Shown here one piece after another: positions 15,085-23,596 of a stretch of 40,483 bases of DNA (position 1 is the first letter of the stretch; each line of letters starts with the position of its first letter). The DNA comes from Leisingera sp. ANG-M7 (lineage in GTDB: Bacteria; Pseudomonadota; Alphaproteobacteria; Rhodobacterales; Rhodobacteraceae): contig NZ_JWLI01000003.1 of assembly GCF_000813965.1 (NCBI RefSeq), positions 1 through 40,483 of the forward strand, written 5' to 3'. Position numbers and translations under genes: made by a program. The notes beneath the pieces were generated by a model that was not told the origin of the DNA, did not search any database, and saw nothing but the letters and a program-made list of their open reading frames with translations.

Positions 15085-16266
15085 ATGACCGAAGAAACAC
15101 TTTCTTCCACTCACCCCCCACTCCCACCCACCACGGAAGATAACCGGTATTCATGGCTTCGCCTTTTGCGCTCCAAACGGGTCGGCCCGGTGACCTTTCA
15201 CCGGCTGCTCGCAGAATATGGTTCGGCGCAGAACGCGCTGGATGCGCTGCCCGAAGTGGCACGCTCCGCAGGCATCAAAGGGTATGAAACATGCCCTGCC
15301 AAGGCGGTGGACAAAGAACTCAAGACCGCAAAAGCCGCCAAAGCGCGGCTTTTGTGCTTTTCAGACCCCGAATATCCCGCCCTTCTCAAGGGCCTGAAAG
15401 ATGCGCCGCCCCTCTTGTGGGCTATCGGCGACCTGTCGGTGCTGGACCGCCCGATGATCTCGATGGTGGGCGCGCGTAATGCTTCCTCGCTGGGGGTGCG
15501 CATGGCGCGGTCTCTGGCCCATTCCCTGGGCGAGGCCGGATATATCGTGGTTTCCGGCATGGCCCGCGGCATCGACACCGCGGCCCATCAGGCGGCGTTG
15601 AAAACCGGCACTATCGCGGTGCTGGCGGGCGGAGCGGACGTGATCTACCCGGCGGAAAACGCCAAACTGGCGGCTGACATAACTGAGACCGGGCTGCGGC
15701 TGTCGGAACAGCCCATGGGCCTTACGCCGCAGGCCCGCGATTTCCCCAAACGCAACCGGATCATCGCCGCCCTGTCCCGCGCCCTGGTGGTGGTGGAGGC
15801 CGCCGCCAAATCCGGTAGCCTGATCACCGCAAGGGACGCGCTGGACTATGGCCGCGAGGTGCTGGCGGTGCCCGGCCACCCGTTTGATGCGCGCAGCTCA
15901 GGCTGCAACCGGCTGATCCGCGACGGCGCCACGCTGGTGCGCGACGCCCAGGATGTGTTGGAGGCCCTGCCGCCGCAGGAGCTGCCCGCAGCGCAGGCCG
16001 CCGCCCCGCAGGATCTGCAGCAGGCGCTGGCCGCCCTGCCGCCGCAGCCCCCGCAGCGCCGCAGCCTGGCTGAGACCCACGCCCTGCACCAGCAGATCCT
16101 CGGCAGCCTCGGCCCCTCCCCCACCTCTGAAACACAGCTGATCCGCGACCTGTCCCTGCCGCCGCAGGACGTGGCTCCGGCCCTAACCGACCTTGAGCTG
16201 GAAGGCGCGATCTGCCGCGATCCCGGCGGCCTGCTGTCCCGTGCCTATCCTGAGGACAAGGATTGA
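15085..16266 (+). CDS. dprA: DNA-processing protein DprA
   Basis: A 393-residue protein that binds incoming single-stranded DNA and loads RecA during natural transformation or, in Rhodobacterales, uptake of gene-transfer-agent DNA. The Rossmann-like domain shows VGARNAS (128-134), SGMARGID (157-164), FPKRNRII (220-227), SGSLITA (243-249) and VPGHPFD (262-268). An N-terminal SAM-like helix region (about 20-70) and a C-terminal winged-helix region (about 330-393) flank it. The ATG at 15085 follows GGCGGAG. A longer frame from a TTG at 15058 is unnecessary. A dyad lies just upstream. Confidence 0.94.
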   Translation: MTEETLSSTHPPLPPTTEDNRYSWLRLLRSKRVGPVTFHRLLAEYGSAQNALDALPEVARSAGIKGYETCPAKAVDKELKTAKAAKARLLCFSDPEYPALLKGLKDAPPLLWAIGDLSVLDRPMISMVGARNASSLGVRMARSLAHSLGEAGYIVVSGMARGIDTAAHQAALKTGTIAVLAGGADVIYPAENAKLAADITETGLRLSEQPMGLTPQARDFPKRNRIIAALSRALVVVEAAAKSGSLITARDALDYGREVLAVPGHPFDARSSGCNRLIRDGATLVRDAQDVLEALPPQELPAAQAAAPQDLQQALAALPPQPPQRRSLAETHALHQQILGSLGPSPTSETQLIRDLSLPPQDVAPALTDLELEGAICRDPGGLLSRAYPEDKD

Positions 16267-16367
16267 TCCCCCCTGACGGCGCCACTGACGCCAACATCAC
16301 CCCCCGCAGGAACCCGCCGCAACAGGACCGCAATGGCAGCAATTGCGCCGCGTCCATTGAGCCCGGA

Positions 16368-16373
16368 TTGACA
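16368..16373 (+). promoter_or_regulatory. Possible -35 element of topA
   Basis: A consensus TTGACA lies 72 bp before the topA start in the 179-bp dprA-topA spacer. No clear TATAAT-like -10 is seen 16-18 bp downstream (ACATCC at 17 bp), so the assignment is tentative. Confidence 0.3.
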
Positions 16374-16445
16374 TTCTCCCCTTGCGCCCCACATCCTGCC
16401 CCGCCATAGAACCCGGCAAACCGGTCCGAAGAGGTATCAGAATTT

Positions 16446-19088
16446 ATGCCAGTAGTAGTTGTCGAATCCCCGGCCAAAGCAAAAACAATCAATAAATATC
16501 TTGGCCCCGACTATACGGTTCTGGCGTCTTACGGGCATGTGCGCGACCTGCCGGCCAAGGACGGATCGGTCGACACCGACAATGATTTCGGCATGACATG
16601 GGAGGTCGCCAACGATTCCCGCAAGCATGTGAAGGCCATTGCCGACGCGCTGAAAGAGGACAATGCGCTGATTCTCGCCACCGACCCCGACCGCGAGGGA
16701 GAGGCAATCAGCTGGCACCTGCAGGAGGCGCTGACCAAGCGGCGCTCGATCAAGAAGGACACCGCCGTCAGCCGCGTGACCTTCAACGCGATCACCAAGG
16801 AAGCGGTGACCGAGGCGATGCAGAACCCGCGCCAGGTCGATATGCCGCTGGTGGAGGCCTATCTGGCACGCCGCGCGCTGGATTACCTCGTGGGCTTCAA
16901 CCTGTCGCCGGTCTTGTGGCGCAAACTGCCGGGTGCGCGCTCGGCGGGCCGGGTGCAATCCGTCTGCCTGCGCCTGATCGTCGAGCGCGAGATGGAAATC
17001 GAGGCGTTCAATCCGCAGGAGTACTGGTCCGTGCGCGCCCAGATGGCCACCCCCCGCGGCCAGGAGTTCGAGGCGCGCCTGACCGTCATGGGCGGCGAAA
17101 AACTCGACAAATACAGCCTGAAGAATTCCACCTCTGCCGAACTGGCAGTGCAAGCCGTGGCCTCGCGCAAGCTGTCGGTGCTGTCGGTCGAGGCCAAGCC
17201 CGCGGCCCGCAATCCCTCTGCCCCCTTCATGACCTCGACCCTGCAGCAGGAAGCCAGCCGCAAGTTCGGCATGGGCGCGCGCCAGACCATGAACGCGGCC
17301 CAGCGTTTGTATGAGGCGGGCCTCATCACCTATATGCGGACCGACGGTATCGACATGGCGCCCGAGGCTGTGCAGGAAGCCCGCGCCGAGATCGAGAAGC
17401 GCTATGGCTCAGAATACGTTCCCAACAGCCCGCGGATCTACAAGAACAAGGCGAAGAACGCGCAGGAAGCGCACGAATGTATCCGCCCCACCGACATGAG
17501 CCGCGATGCCGCCAGCCTGAAGGTCAGCGACGACGACCAGCGCAAGCTTTATGACCTGATCTGGAAACGGACCCTGTCCTGCCAGATGGAAGGCGCCCGG
17601 CTGGAGCGCACCACAGTCGATATCGGCTCTGCCGACAGCCAAGTCGTGCTGCGCGCCACCGGCCAGGTGGTGCTGTTTGACGGCTTCATGCGGGTTTATG
17701 AGGAAGGCCGCGACGATGTGGCGGATGAGGACGACAAGCGCCTGCCGCAGATCATGCAGGGCGAGGCGCTGAAATTCGCATCCTCCTTGGCAGCGCAGGC
17801 AGAGAAGGCAGGCAAGGACGCCTCTGTCCTCTCTGAGGACGGTGCCGTGCTGGCGCTGCAACACCACACCCAGCCGCCGCCGCGCTATACCGAAGCGACG
17901 CTGGTCAAGCGGATGGAAGAGCTGGGCATCGGCCGCCCCTCGACCTATGCGTCCGTGATCACCACGATCCAGGACCGCGAATACGTCCGCAAGGAAAAGA
18001 ACCGCCTGTTCCCCGAGGACAAGGGCCGGATCGTTACCATCTTCCTGCTGAACTTCTTCCGCAAATACGTCGGTTACGAGTTCACCGCCAATCTGGAAGA
18101 AGAACTGGACGACGTGAGCGCGGGCGACGGCGACTATAAAGAGCTTCTGGGCAAGTTCTGGCGGGATTTCTCGGCAGCCATTGCTGAAACCTCCGAGTTG
18201 CGCATCACCGAGGTGCTGGATGTGCTGGATGATGCGCTGGCACCGCAGCTCTATCCGCCGCGTGAAGATGGCACCGACCCGCGCACCTGCCCGAAGTGCG
18301 GCGCAGGCCAGCTGCACCTCAAGACCTCGCGCACCGGCGGCTTTGTCGGTTGCGGCAATTACCCGGAATGCAACTACACCCGGCCGATCTCCGGTGAAGG
18401 TGCCGAGGGCTATGAGCGTATTCTGGGCGAGGACGACGGCGACGAGATCCACCTGAAATCCGGCCGCTTCGGCCCCTACGTTCAGCGCGGCGAGGCGACG
18501 CCCGAGAACAAGAAGCCGCCGCGCTCCTCGCTGCCCAAACAGGGCAAGGATTTCCTGCCCGGCTGGGGCCCGAATGAGATCACCCTGGAACAGGCGCTGA
18601 CCCTGCTGACCCTGCCGCGCGAGATCGGCCAGCACCCGGACGGCGGTGCGATCCAGTCCAACCTGGGCCGCTTCGGGCCGTACATCGCGCACCAACTGCC
18701 CGACGAGGAAAAGCCGGTTTACGTGAACCTCAAGGAGACGCTGGACGTCTTTGAGATCGGCATGAACCGGGCGGTGGAGATGCTGGCGGAGAAGCGCGCC
18801 AACCCGGGCCGCGGACGCGGACGGGCTGCCGCCAAGCCGCTGAAGGAGCTGGGCGAGCACCCCGAAAGCGGCGGTGCCGTCAACATCCTGGACGGGCGTT
18901 ACGGGCCTTACGTCAAATGGGAGAAGGTGAACGCCACCCTGCCCAAGGACGTGGAGCCCAAGGACGTGACCATGGAGATGGCGGTGCAGCTGATTGCCGA
19001 GAAGTCCTCCAAGGGCGGCAAGAAAAAGGCAGCGGCGAAGAAGCCCGCCGCCAAGAAGAAACCTGCCGCCAAAAAAGCCTCGACCTAA
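16446..19088 (+). CDS. topA: DNA topoisomerase I
   Basis: An 880-residue type IA topoisomerase that relaxes negative supercoils by passing one strand through a transient break. TOPRIM comes first (VVVESPAKAKTI at 3-14, DPDREGE at 80-86). The catalytic Tyr is Tyr296 in GLITYMRTDGIDM. A C4 zinc finger follows near 616-645 (TCPKCG and GCGNYPEC), then two or more topo_C repeats containing GRFGPYV-like motifs. The tail is a Lys/Ala-rich stretch (about 858-880) of the kind that binds DNA non-specifically in alpha- and actinobacterial enzymes. The ATG at 16446 has GAAGAGG about 13 bp upstream. The stop TAA overlaps the stop of the convergent TetR gene, leaving no room for a terminator between them. 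Confidence 0.97.
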   Translation: MPVVVVESPAKAKTINKYLGPDYTVLASYGHVRDLPAKDGSVDTDNDFGMTWEVANDSRKHVKAIADALKEDNALILATDPDREGEAISWHLQEALTKRRSIKKDTAVSRVTFNAITKEAVTEAMQNPRQVDMPLVEAYLARRALDYLVGFNLSPVLWRKLPGARSAGRVQSVCLRLIVEREMEIEAFNPQEYWSVRAQMATPRGQEFEARLTVMGGEKLDKYSLKNSTSAELAVQAVASRKLSVLSVEAKPAARNPSAPFMTSTLQQEASRKFGMGARQTMNAAQRLYEAGLITYMRTDGIDMAPEAVQEARAEIEKRYGSEYVPNSPRIYKNKAKNAQEAHECIRPTDMSRDAASLKVSDDDQRKLYDLIWKRTLSCQMEGARLERTTVDIGSADSQVVLRATGQVVLFDGFMRVYEEGRDDVADEDDKRLPQIMQGEALKFASSLAAQAEKAGKDASVLSEDGAVLALQHHTQPPPRYTEATLVKRMEELGIGRPSTYASVITTIQDREYVRKEKNRLFPEDKGRIVTIFLLNFFRKYVGYEFTANLEEELDDVSAGDGDYKELLGKFWRDFSAAIAETSELRITEVLDVLDDALAPQLYPPREDGTDPRTCPKCGAGQLHLKTSRTGGFVGCGNYPECNYTRPISGEGAEGYERILGEDDGDEIHLKSGRFGPYVQRGEATPENKKPPRSSLPKQGKDFLPGWGPNEITLEQALTLLTLPREIGQHPDGGAIQSNLGRFGPYIAHQLPDEEKPVYVNLKETLDVFEIGMNRAVEMLAEKRANPGRGRGRAAAKPLKELGEHPESGGAVNILDGRYGPYVKWEKVNATLPKDVEPKDVTMEMAVQLIAEKSSKGGKKKAAAKKPAAKKKPAAKKAST

Positions 19089-19672
19089 GTCACCGGTACG
19101 ATGGCGGCACGCATCAATGCCGCCATCGCCGCCTCATAAGGCGCGGACTCAGCACCTTCGGCAATGGCAAGCGCTGCCCTGTCGAAGGCCGCTGACATCA
19201 CCGCCGCCAGCGCATCAAGCTCACCTTCTTTCAGGCCCGTGCCCGCAGACGCCAGCCCCGCGCGCAGCGCACTGCGCCCGCCGCCGGCATCAATTTCGTC
19301 CATCGCAGCGGCTCCCAGCACAGCGGGCCCGTCCACCAGCAGTATGCGGGCGCGGCCCGGCTTCGCCATTGCGGCAAAGAACGCCCGGCTGCCCGCCTCC
19401 AGCCCCTCCCCGCCCGGCACCTTGGCCGCGGCCTCGATTGCCTTGGTAACCGCTTGGGCCTCGGCCTCGGCAACAGCACGGAACAGCGCCTCCTTGCCAT
19501 CGAAGTGATGGTAAAGCGCGCCGCGCGTGACCTCCGCGGCCTTGACGATTTCCGGCGTTGATGTCTCGGCGTAGCCCTTTTCCGAAAACAGTTTGCGGGC
19601 GGCAGCGATCAGCCGCTCACGCATGGCGGCGCGGCGCGCGGTGTTTGGGACGGGAGTATTTCTCTCTTGCAT
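19085..19672 (-). CDS. TetR family transcriptional regulator
   Basis: A 195-residue repressor-type protein. The N-terminal helix-turn-helix is at about 34-58 ([30 protein letters not shown]), matching the TetR consensus. The C-terminal ligand domain is of unknown specificity. The ATG at 19672 is preferred because it leaves the operator-like dyads outside the gene; an in-frame ATG at 19705 would place the gene start inside them. Neither has a strong ribosome site. It is divergent from a VOC protein, so autoregulation together with control of that gene is inferred. Its 3' end overlaps the topA stop codon. Confidence 0.88.
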   Translation of the reverse strand: MQERNTPVPNTARRAAMRERLIAAARKLFSEKGYAETSTPEIVKAAEVTRGALYHHFDGKEALFRAVAEAEAQAVTKAIEAAAKVPGGEGLEAGSRAFFAAMAKPGRARILLVDGPAVLGAAAMDEIDAGGGRSALRAGLASAGTGLKEGELDALAAVMSAAFDRAALAIAEGAESAPYEAAMAALMRAAIVPVT

Positions 19673-19718
19673 ACATGCAGCCTGTATGTTTATTTCCACA
19701 TGCATACAGACTGTATGT
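19673..19718. promoter_or_regulatory. Twin TetR operator-like dyads
   Basis: Site 1 (19673-19689) is ACATGCAG-C-CTGTATGT. Site 2 (19702-19718) is GCATACAG-A-CTGTATGT. Each has 8-bp arms with one mismatch around a single centre base, and both share the half-site CTGTATGT. Centres are 29 bp apart, close to three helical turns. They fill the short divergent spacer between the TetR and VOC genes, where such a repressor would bind. Confidence 0.75.
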
Positions 19719-19737
19719 TTTTATAATGAGGTGCAAG

Positions 19738-20163
19738 ATGAAAGTCACTCAATACTATCCGGTGCTGCAAACAAACGATGTTGCGGGCACCGCCGCGTTT
19801 TACCAAACCCATTTTGGCTTCCGCCCGGCTTTCGAGGCAGACTGGTACGTGCATCTGCAGTCCCGCACCGACCCGTCGGTGAACCTGGCCATCCTGGATG
19901 GCACGCACCCCACGGTCCCAGAGGCCGGGCGCGGCAACAGTGCCGGCGTCATCCTGAACTTCGAGGTGGAGGATGCCGCAGCCGAATACACCCGGCTGAC
20001 CGGCGCAGGCCTGCCGGTGCTGAAGCCGCTCACCGACGAAGACTTCGGGCAGCGCCACTTCATCACGGCAGACCCGAACGGTGTGCTGATCGACGTGATC
20101 ACCCCGATCCCGCCCAGCGCGGAATTCGCGGCACAATACGCCGAAGACGCCCTGCCTGTATGA
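19738..20163 (+). CDS. VOC (glyoxalase/dioxygenase-fold) family protein
   Basis: A 141-residue protein with paired beta-alpha-beta-beta-beta modules of the vicinal-oxygen-chelate fold. The N-terminal strand-helix [28 protein letters not shown] and C-terminal [16 protein letters not shown] are typical. Members include glyoxalase I, extradiol dioxygenases, fosfomycin or bleomycin resistance proteins and many of unknown role; no substrate is assigned. The start at 19738 follows GAGGTG at 19729-19734; an ATG 12 bp upstream is also in frame. The divergent TetR gene and twin operators suggest induction by a small molecule, probably the substrate or a related toxic compound. Confidence 0.85.
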   Translation: MKVTQYYPVLQTNDVAGTAAFYQTHFGFRPAFEADWYVHLQSRTDPSVNLAILDGTHPTVPEAGRGNSAGVILNFEVEDAAAEYTRLTGAGLPVLKPLTDEDFGQRHFITADPNGVLIDVITPIPPSAEFAAQYAEDALPV

Positions 20164-20172
20164 CTTCCGGCC

Positions 20173-20204
20173 TTGACGGTCTGCCGGAACTGGCGGGCCG
20201 TCAA
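20173..20204 (+). terminator. Hairpin after the VOC gene
   Basis: TTGACGG (20173-20179) pairs with CCGTCAA (20198-20204), with a short inner GCC/GGC pairing. It begins 9 bp after the VOC stop. It has no T-tract, so termination is probable but weak. The rest of the 138-bp spacer holds AATACG-N10-CGTATT near 20220-20245, which may be a site for regulation of the CoA-transferase genes. Confidence 0.45.
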
Positions 20205-20301
20205 AGCGGCTCCGTAGAAATACGCAGCCGTCTCCGTATTCATTGACTCTGCACCGGCTGAGCGCCAGAACTCCCTGCAACCGGCATAATGGGAGATCTC
20301 C

Positions 20302-21027
20302 ATGAAAAAGGTATATTCCAGCGCCGCTGAAGCGCTCGACGGGCTGCTTCACGACGGCATGTTCATCGCCGCGGGCGGCTTTGGCCTCTGCGGCATTCCC
20401 GAGCTGCTGCTGCAGGCGATCAAGGACGCGGGCACCAAGGACCTGACCTTTGCCTCCAACAACGCGGGCGTTGACGATTTCGGCATCGGCATCCTGCTGC
20501 AGACCCGGCAAGTGAAGAAGATGATCTCCTCCTACGTGGGGGAAAACGCCGAATTCATGCGCCAGTACCTGAGCGGCGAGCTGGAACTGGAGTTCAACCC
20601 GCAAGGCACCCTAGCCGAGCGCATGCGCGCCGGCGGCGCGGGCATCCCCGGCTTTTTCACCAAGACCGGCGTTGGCACCGTGATTGCCGAAGGCAAGATG
20701 GAAAAGCAGTTCCCCACCGGCCCGGACGGCGCCATGGAGGATTATATCATGGAGGAAGGCATCTTTGCCGACCTCGCCATCGTCAAGGCCTGGAAGGCGG
20801 ATGAGACCGGCAACCTGGTGTTCCGCAAGACCGCGCGCAACTTCAACGCGCCGGCCGCGACCTGCGGCAAGGTCTGCGTGGTTGAGGTCGAGGAAATCGT
20901 GCCCACCGGCTCGCTCGATCCGGACTCGATCCACCTGCCCGGCATCTACGTGCACCGCATCATCAAGGGTGACCACGAAAAACGCATCGAACAGCGCACC
21001 GTCCGTCAGAAGAAGGAGCAAGCATAA
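20302..21027 (+). CDS. scoA: 3-oxoacid CoA-transferase subunit A
   Basis: The alpha subunit of a family I CoA-transferase that moves CoA from succinyl-CoA to a 3-oxoacid such as acetoacetate. The 241-residue product has the subunit A signature GGFGLCGIP (25-33) and later [17 protein letters not shown] and [28 protein letters not shown], typical of SCOT alpha subunits (ScoA/PcaI-like). The ATG at 20302 follows GGGAGAT. Its TAA overlaps the subunit B start by one base (TAATG at 21025-21029). Whether the acid is acetoacetate or 3-oxoadipate cannot be settled by eye; the absence of aromatic-catabolism genes nearby favours the ketone-body type. Confidence 0.92.
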   Translation: MKKVYSSAAEALDGLLHDGMFIAAGGFGLCGIPELLLQAIKDAGTKDLTFASNNAGVDDFGIGILLQTRQVKKMISSYVGENAEFMRQYLSGELELEFNPQGTLAERMRAGGAGIPGFFTKTGVGTVIAEGKMEKQFPTGPDGAMEDYIMEEGIFADLAIVKAWKADETGNLVFRKTARNFNAPAATCGKVCVVEVEEIVPTGSLDPDSIHLPGIYVHRIIKGDHEKRIEQRTVRQKKEQA

Positions 21028-21656
21028 TGCCTTGGGACCGCAATCAGATGGCGGCACGCGCCGCGCAGGAGCTGCAGGACGGCTGGTATGTGAACCTCGG
21101 CATCGGCATTCCGACGCTGGTCTCCAACTACATCCCCGAAGGTGTGGAAGTGACCCTGCAGTCGGAGAACGGCATGCTGGGCATGGGCCCCTTCCCCTAT
21201 GAGGGCGAAGAGGATGCCGACCTGATCAACGCCGGCAAGCAGACCATCACGGAACTGCCGCAGACCGCCTATTTCGACTCGGCGCAGTCGTTTGCGATGA
21301 TCCGCGGCGGCAAGATCGCGATGGCGATCCTGGGCGCGATGGAAGTGGCCGAGAACGGCGACCTGGCGAACTGGATGATCCCCGGCAAGCTCGTGAAGGG
21401 CATGGGCGGCGCCATGGACCTGGTGGCAGGCGTCGGCCGCGTGGTGGTGGTGATGGACCACGCCAACAAACATGGTGACAGCAAGGTGCTGAAGGAATGC
21501 ACCCTGCCGCTGACAGGCCGGGGCGTGGTCGACCGGATCATCACCAACCTGGGCGTTCTGGACGTTGTTGAGGGCGGGCTGAAAATCGTGGAATGCGCCG
21601 AGGGCGTCAGCGAAGACGAACTGCGTGCAGCCACCGAAGCCACCATCGTGGACTGA
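21027..21656 (+). CDS. scoB: 3-oxoacid CoA-transferase subunit B
   Basis: The beta subunit, which carries the catalytic glutamate. The 209-residue product contains [14 protein letters not shown] (24-37) and [10 protein letters not shown] (46-55), in which Glu47 is expected to form the glutamyl-CoA intermediate. The [14 protein letters not shown] and [17 protein letters not shown] stretches are also typical. It is co-translated with scoA through a one-base overlap and ends at a terminator. Confidence 0.93.
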   Translation: MPWDRNQMAARAAQELQDGWYVNLGIGIPTLVSNYIPEGVEVTLQSENGMLGMGPFPYEGEEDADLINAGKQTITELPQTAYFDSAQSFAMIRGGKIAMAILGAMEVAENGDLANWMIPGKLVKGMGGAMDLVAGVGRVVVVMDHANKHGDSKVLKECTLPLTGRGVVDRIITNLGVLDVVEGGLKIVECAEGVSEDELRAATEATIVD

Positions 21657-21713
21657 CGCGGCGCTGCCGCCGCGGATATAGCCAAACGCCTGCCTCAGCC
21701 GCAGGCCTTCAAG

Positions 21714-21747
21714 CCGCCGGGGCGCATCTGCCCGGGCGGTTTTTGTT
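21714..21747 (+). terminator. Rho-independent terminator of scoAB
   Basis: CCGCCGGGGC (21714-21723) pairs with GCCCGGGCGG (21730-21739) with one internal mismatch and is followed by TTTTTGTTTT. It lies 57 bp after the scoB stop. Confidence 0.8.
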
Positions 21748-22109
21748 TTGCAGGTCTTTGTTGTTCTGTTCGGTTCGTGCCGTTTCGCGCTGTGTCCCAG
21801 TTAAGGGGGCGGCGCCGCCGGGTGGAGGTGGACAGACCCCGCCGGGGGCCTGCTCGGACAGGATATCCTGGACGACCCCCTTTTTATCAGGGCCGGTCTC
21901 CGGGTGTCGCGCAGGCAGCCCAAAGATGCCTGCGCCTCGTATCATGGCCCATGCGCGGAGCCATGGCGGGGGATCGCGATCTTTTGGGAGTGTGGCAGAG
22001 GGGCATGAGGATTGCGTGAAGGGGGCGTACGGTGGGTGCGCAACACCCTGCGAAAGAACACCATCCCGTCCGGAACATAGCGCGTAGCGCCGCCCGGCGC
22101 ATCGCGGCC
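21748..22109. other. Unassigned 360-bp spacer with palindromes and open minus-strand frame
   Basis: No gene is supported here. Visible elements are GGCGGCGCCGCC (near 21808), a perfect CAGGATATCCTG (near 21869), and GGGGG (near 21843) pairing with CCCCC ahead of TTTTT (near 21885), which could end a small plus-strand RNA. The minus strand stays open through the whole spacer: a 78-residue frame begins at an ATG ending at 21945 and stops at 21709, but it has no ribosome site and runs into the scoAB terminator. It may be a repeat element, an untranslated region or a decayed gene. Confidence 0.35.
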
Positions 22110-22925
22110 TCAGTTCTGCATCCGGAACACACAGCCGTCGGACAGGAACATTTGCGGGGTCGTGCACAGACCGCGCGCGACCTGATAGGCGGCCAGCACC
22201 TTGGGCACATAGTCGCGCGTCTCGGCATAGGGCGGCACGCCTTTGTGGCTCCGCACCGCGCCCTCGCCCGCGTTGTAGCCTGCCAGAACCAGCATCGGGT
22301 CGCCCCCGAACTCCTTCATCAGCCAGTCGAGATAGCGGACGCCGCCGGAAATGTTCTGCTTGGCCTCCAGCGCGTCGCTGACCCCGAACCGCGCGGCGGT
22401 GTCCGGCATCAGCTGCATCAGCCCCTGCGCCCCGGCAGAGCTGACCGCATCGGGTTTGCCGGCGGATTCGACGGCAATCACCGCAAGGACCAGGGCCGGC
22501 GACACCTGGGTGCCGGCGCTTTCGGTCAGAATCTGCACACCGCGCTCCTGAACGATGTCCTGCATCAGCTGCAGCCGGGGGGCCGCCAGCCCCTTGGCGC
22601 CCTTCAACGCCTGCATGGCATCGTCCAGCCGCCCCGGCCCGGCCCCCTCCAGCCCCGGCGCAACCTTGTCCCAGAACCAGGTGTAGCGCCCGGCAGGCGG
22701 CGGCGGTGCGGGCTCTCCGGCGGCAGGGGCTGCCGGGCTTGCGATGTCCGCCTCCGGCTCTGGCGCGGGCTCGATCTGCACGGTGATGCGCTTGCCGGAT
22801 CCCGGTGCAGGCGGCTTGACCCGCTTTGCTTCGAACGCGGGAAAGGGTTTGGGCGCCTCCTGCCCCGCTGCCGCCAAGGGCAAGACGCACAGGGCCGCCG
22901 ACAATATTGCGTTTCGCACGGACAT
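22110..22925 (-). CDS. Soluble lytic transglycosylase (SLT domain)
   Basis: A 271-residue periplasmic enzyme that cleaves the MurNAc-GlcNAc bond of peptidoglycan with formation of 1,6-anhydro-MurNAc. A signal peptide (residues 1 to about 21, ending PLAAAGQ) is followed by a Pro/Ala/Glu-rich linker (about 35-80) and a C-terminal SLT domain. The catalytic Glu is Glu153 in AVESAGKPDAVSSAGA; GAQGLMQLMP (165-174), AGYNAGEGAV (215-224) and PPYAETRDYV (231-240) are family motifs. Transglycosylases of this size often open the wall for envelope-spanning machines, and this gene is divergent from the tad pilus locus, so a role there is possible but only inferred from position. Confidence 0.9.
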   Translation of the reverse strand: MSVRNAILSAALCVLPLAAAGQEAPKPFPAFEAKRVKPPAPGSGKRITVQIEPAPEPEADIASPAAPAAGEPAPPPPAGRYTWFWDKVAPGLEGAGPGRLDDAMQALKGAKGLAAPRLQLMQDIVQERGVQILTESAGTQVSPALVLAVIAVESAGKPDAVSSAGAQGLMQLMPDTAARFGVSDALEAKQNISGGVRYLDWLMKEFGGDPMLVLAGYNAGEGAVRSHKGVPPYAETRDYVPKVLAAYQVARGLCTTPQMFLSDGCVFRMQN

Positions 22926-23282
22926 TGCTCTGCCTGCCGTTGGTTTTTATCGCCCGAGACTCGGAAAACCGGCGGGCGAATACCAGCTTTTCCGCCCGGG
23001 AATCTGGCGTAATCGCCATATTTACCCCTGACTGGCGCGAAAATACCACGGGAGTCCCGCTGGTAATGATTTTTTAACCCCACAAAAACAACAGGTTACG
23101 CAAGATCTTGTTGAAAAGTTAAAATTGGGCAGCGTTTTACGGCTTTCAGCCCAAATCCTGCCACGCTGCACTGGCTATATGTACTCATCCAAGCCGGACA
23201 GGAACCAAAGCTGGTGAGAGAGCAGGTTCCAGAGCGACGGCGGGATGGACCAAATTCTGAGATCCTTTGGAGGGACCAAACT
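22926..23282. promoter_or_regulatory. Divergent spacer between transglycosylase and pilin genes
   Basis: This 357-bp A/T-richer spacer should hold the promoters of both the transglycosylase and the first pilin. Visible dyads are a bulged hairpin TACCA(C)GGGA/TCCCG(C)TGGTA at 23044-23065, a perfect CAAGATCTTG at 23101-23110, and TTGGGC (23125-23130) with GCCCAA (23149-23154). I could not identify a convincing -35/-10 pair, a sigma-54 site or a CtrA full site. Confidence 0.5.
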
Positions 23283-23498
23283 ATGATCAAGTTCATCAAA
23301 AACTTCCGCAAAGACGAAGACGGCGCCGTGACTGTTGACTGGGTCGTTCTGACCGCAGCTGTTGCAGCCCTGGCCGGCGTTGCCTACTCCTCGATCGGTG
23401 GCGGCATCGAAACCATCGCAGGCTCGACCGGCGACTTCCTGACCGCGGTTGACGGCGAAGTGCCGACCACCTTCGACACCGGCACCACCACTCCGTAA
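23283..23498 (+). CDS. Flp/Fap-type pilin (major pilin candidate)
   Basis: A 71-residue prepilin of the tad system, the subunit of adhesive Flp pili. A short charged leader ends at Gly14. After cleavage by the prepilin peptidase the mature protein would start AVTVDWVVLTAA, followed by one hydrophobic helix (to about 36) and a short polar, Thr-rich tail. In most Flp pilins position +5/+6 is Glu-Tyr; here it is Asp19-Trp20. GGAGGG at 23269-23274 is an excellent ribosome site 8 bp before the ATG. A strong terminator follows, which fits high expression of this subunit relative to the downstream genes. Confidence 0.92.
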   Translation: MIKFIKNFRKDEDGAVTVDWVVLTAAVAALAGVAYSSIGGGIETIAGSTGDFLTAVDGEVPTTFDTGTTTP

Positions 23499-23530
23499 GC
23501 AGTGGCCGCAAACGGCAATTTCTTAAGCTG

Positions 23531-23567
23531 AGGGGCCGCGCATTGCGAAGATGCGCGGCCTCTTTTC
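23531..23567 (+). terminator. Terminator/attenuator between the two pilin genes
   Basis: GGCCGCGCAT (23534-23543) pairs with ATGCGCGGCC (23551-23560), extendable by AGG/TCT to 13 bp with one G-U pair, with a 7-nt loop. TCTTTT follows directly. It should end most transcripts after the first pilin and let a fraction continue into the assembly genes. Confidence 0.85.
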
Positions 23568-23596
23568 CCAAGAAAAGCAGAAAGAAGGTGGAACCC

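Noticed and set aside
19722-19727. Perfect TATAAT as promoter of the VOC gene
   Set aside because: A start about 7 bp downstream would remove the GAGGTG ribosome site and leave an almost leaderless message. The -35 position (CATGCA) is also poor, so it was not annotated.
21709-23049. 446-residue minus-strand open frame overlapping the transglycosylase gene
   Set aside because: It is a shifted frame through the transglycosylase gene, Arg/Ala-rich and low in sense. The part beyond 22110 is recorded only as an unassigned spacer.
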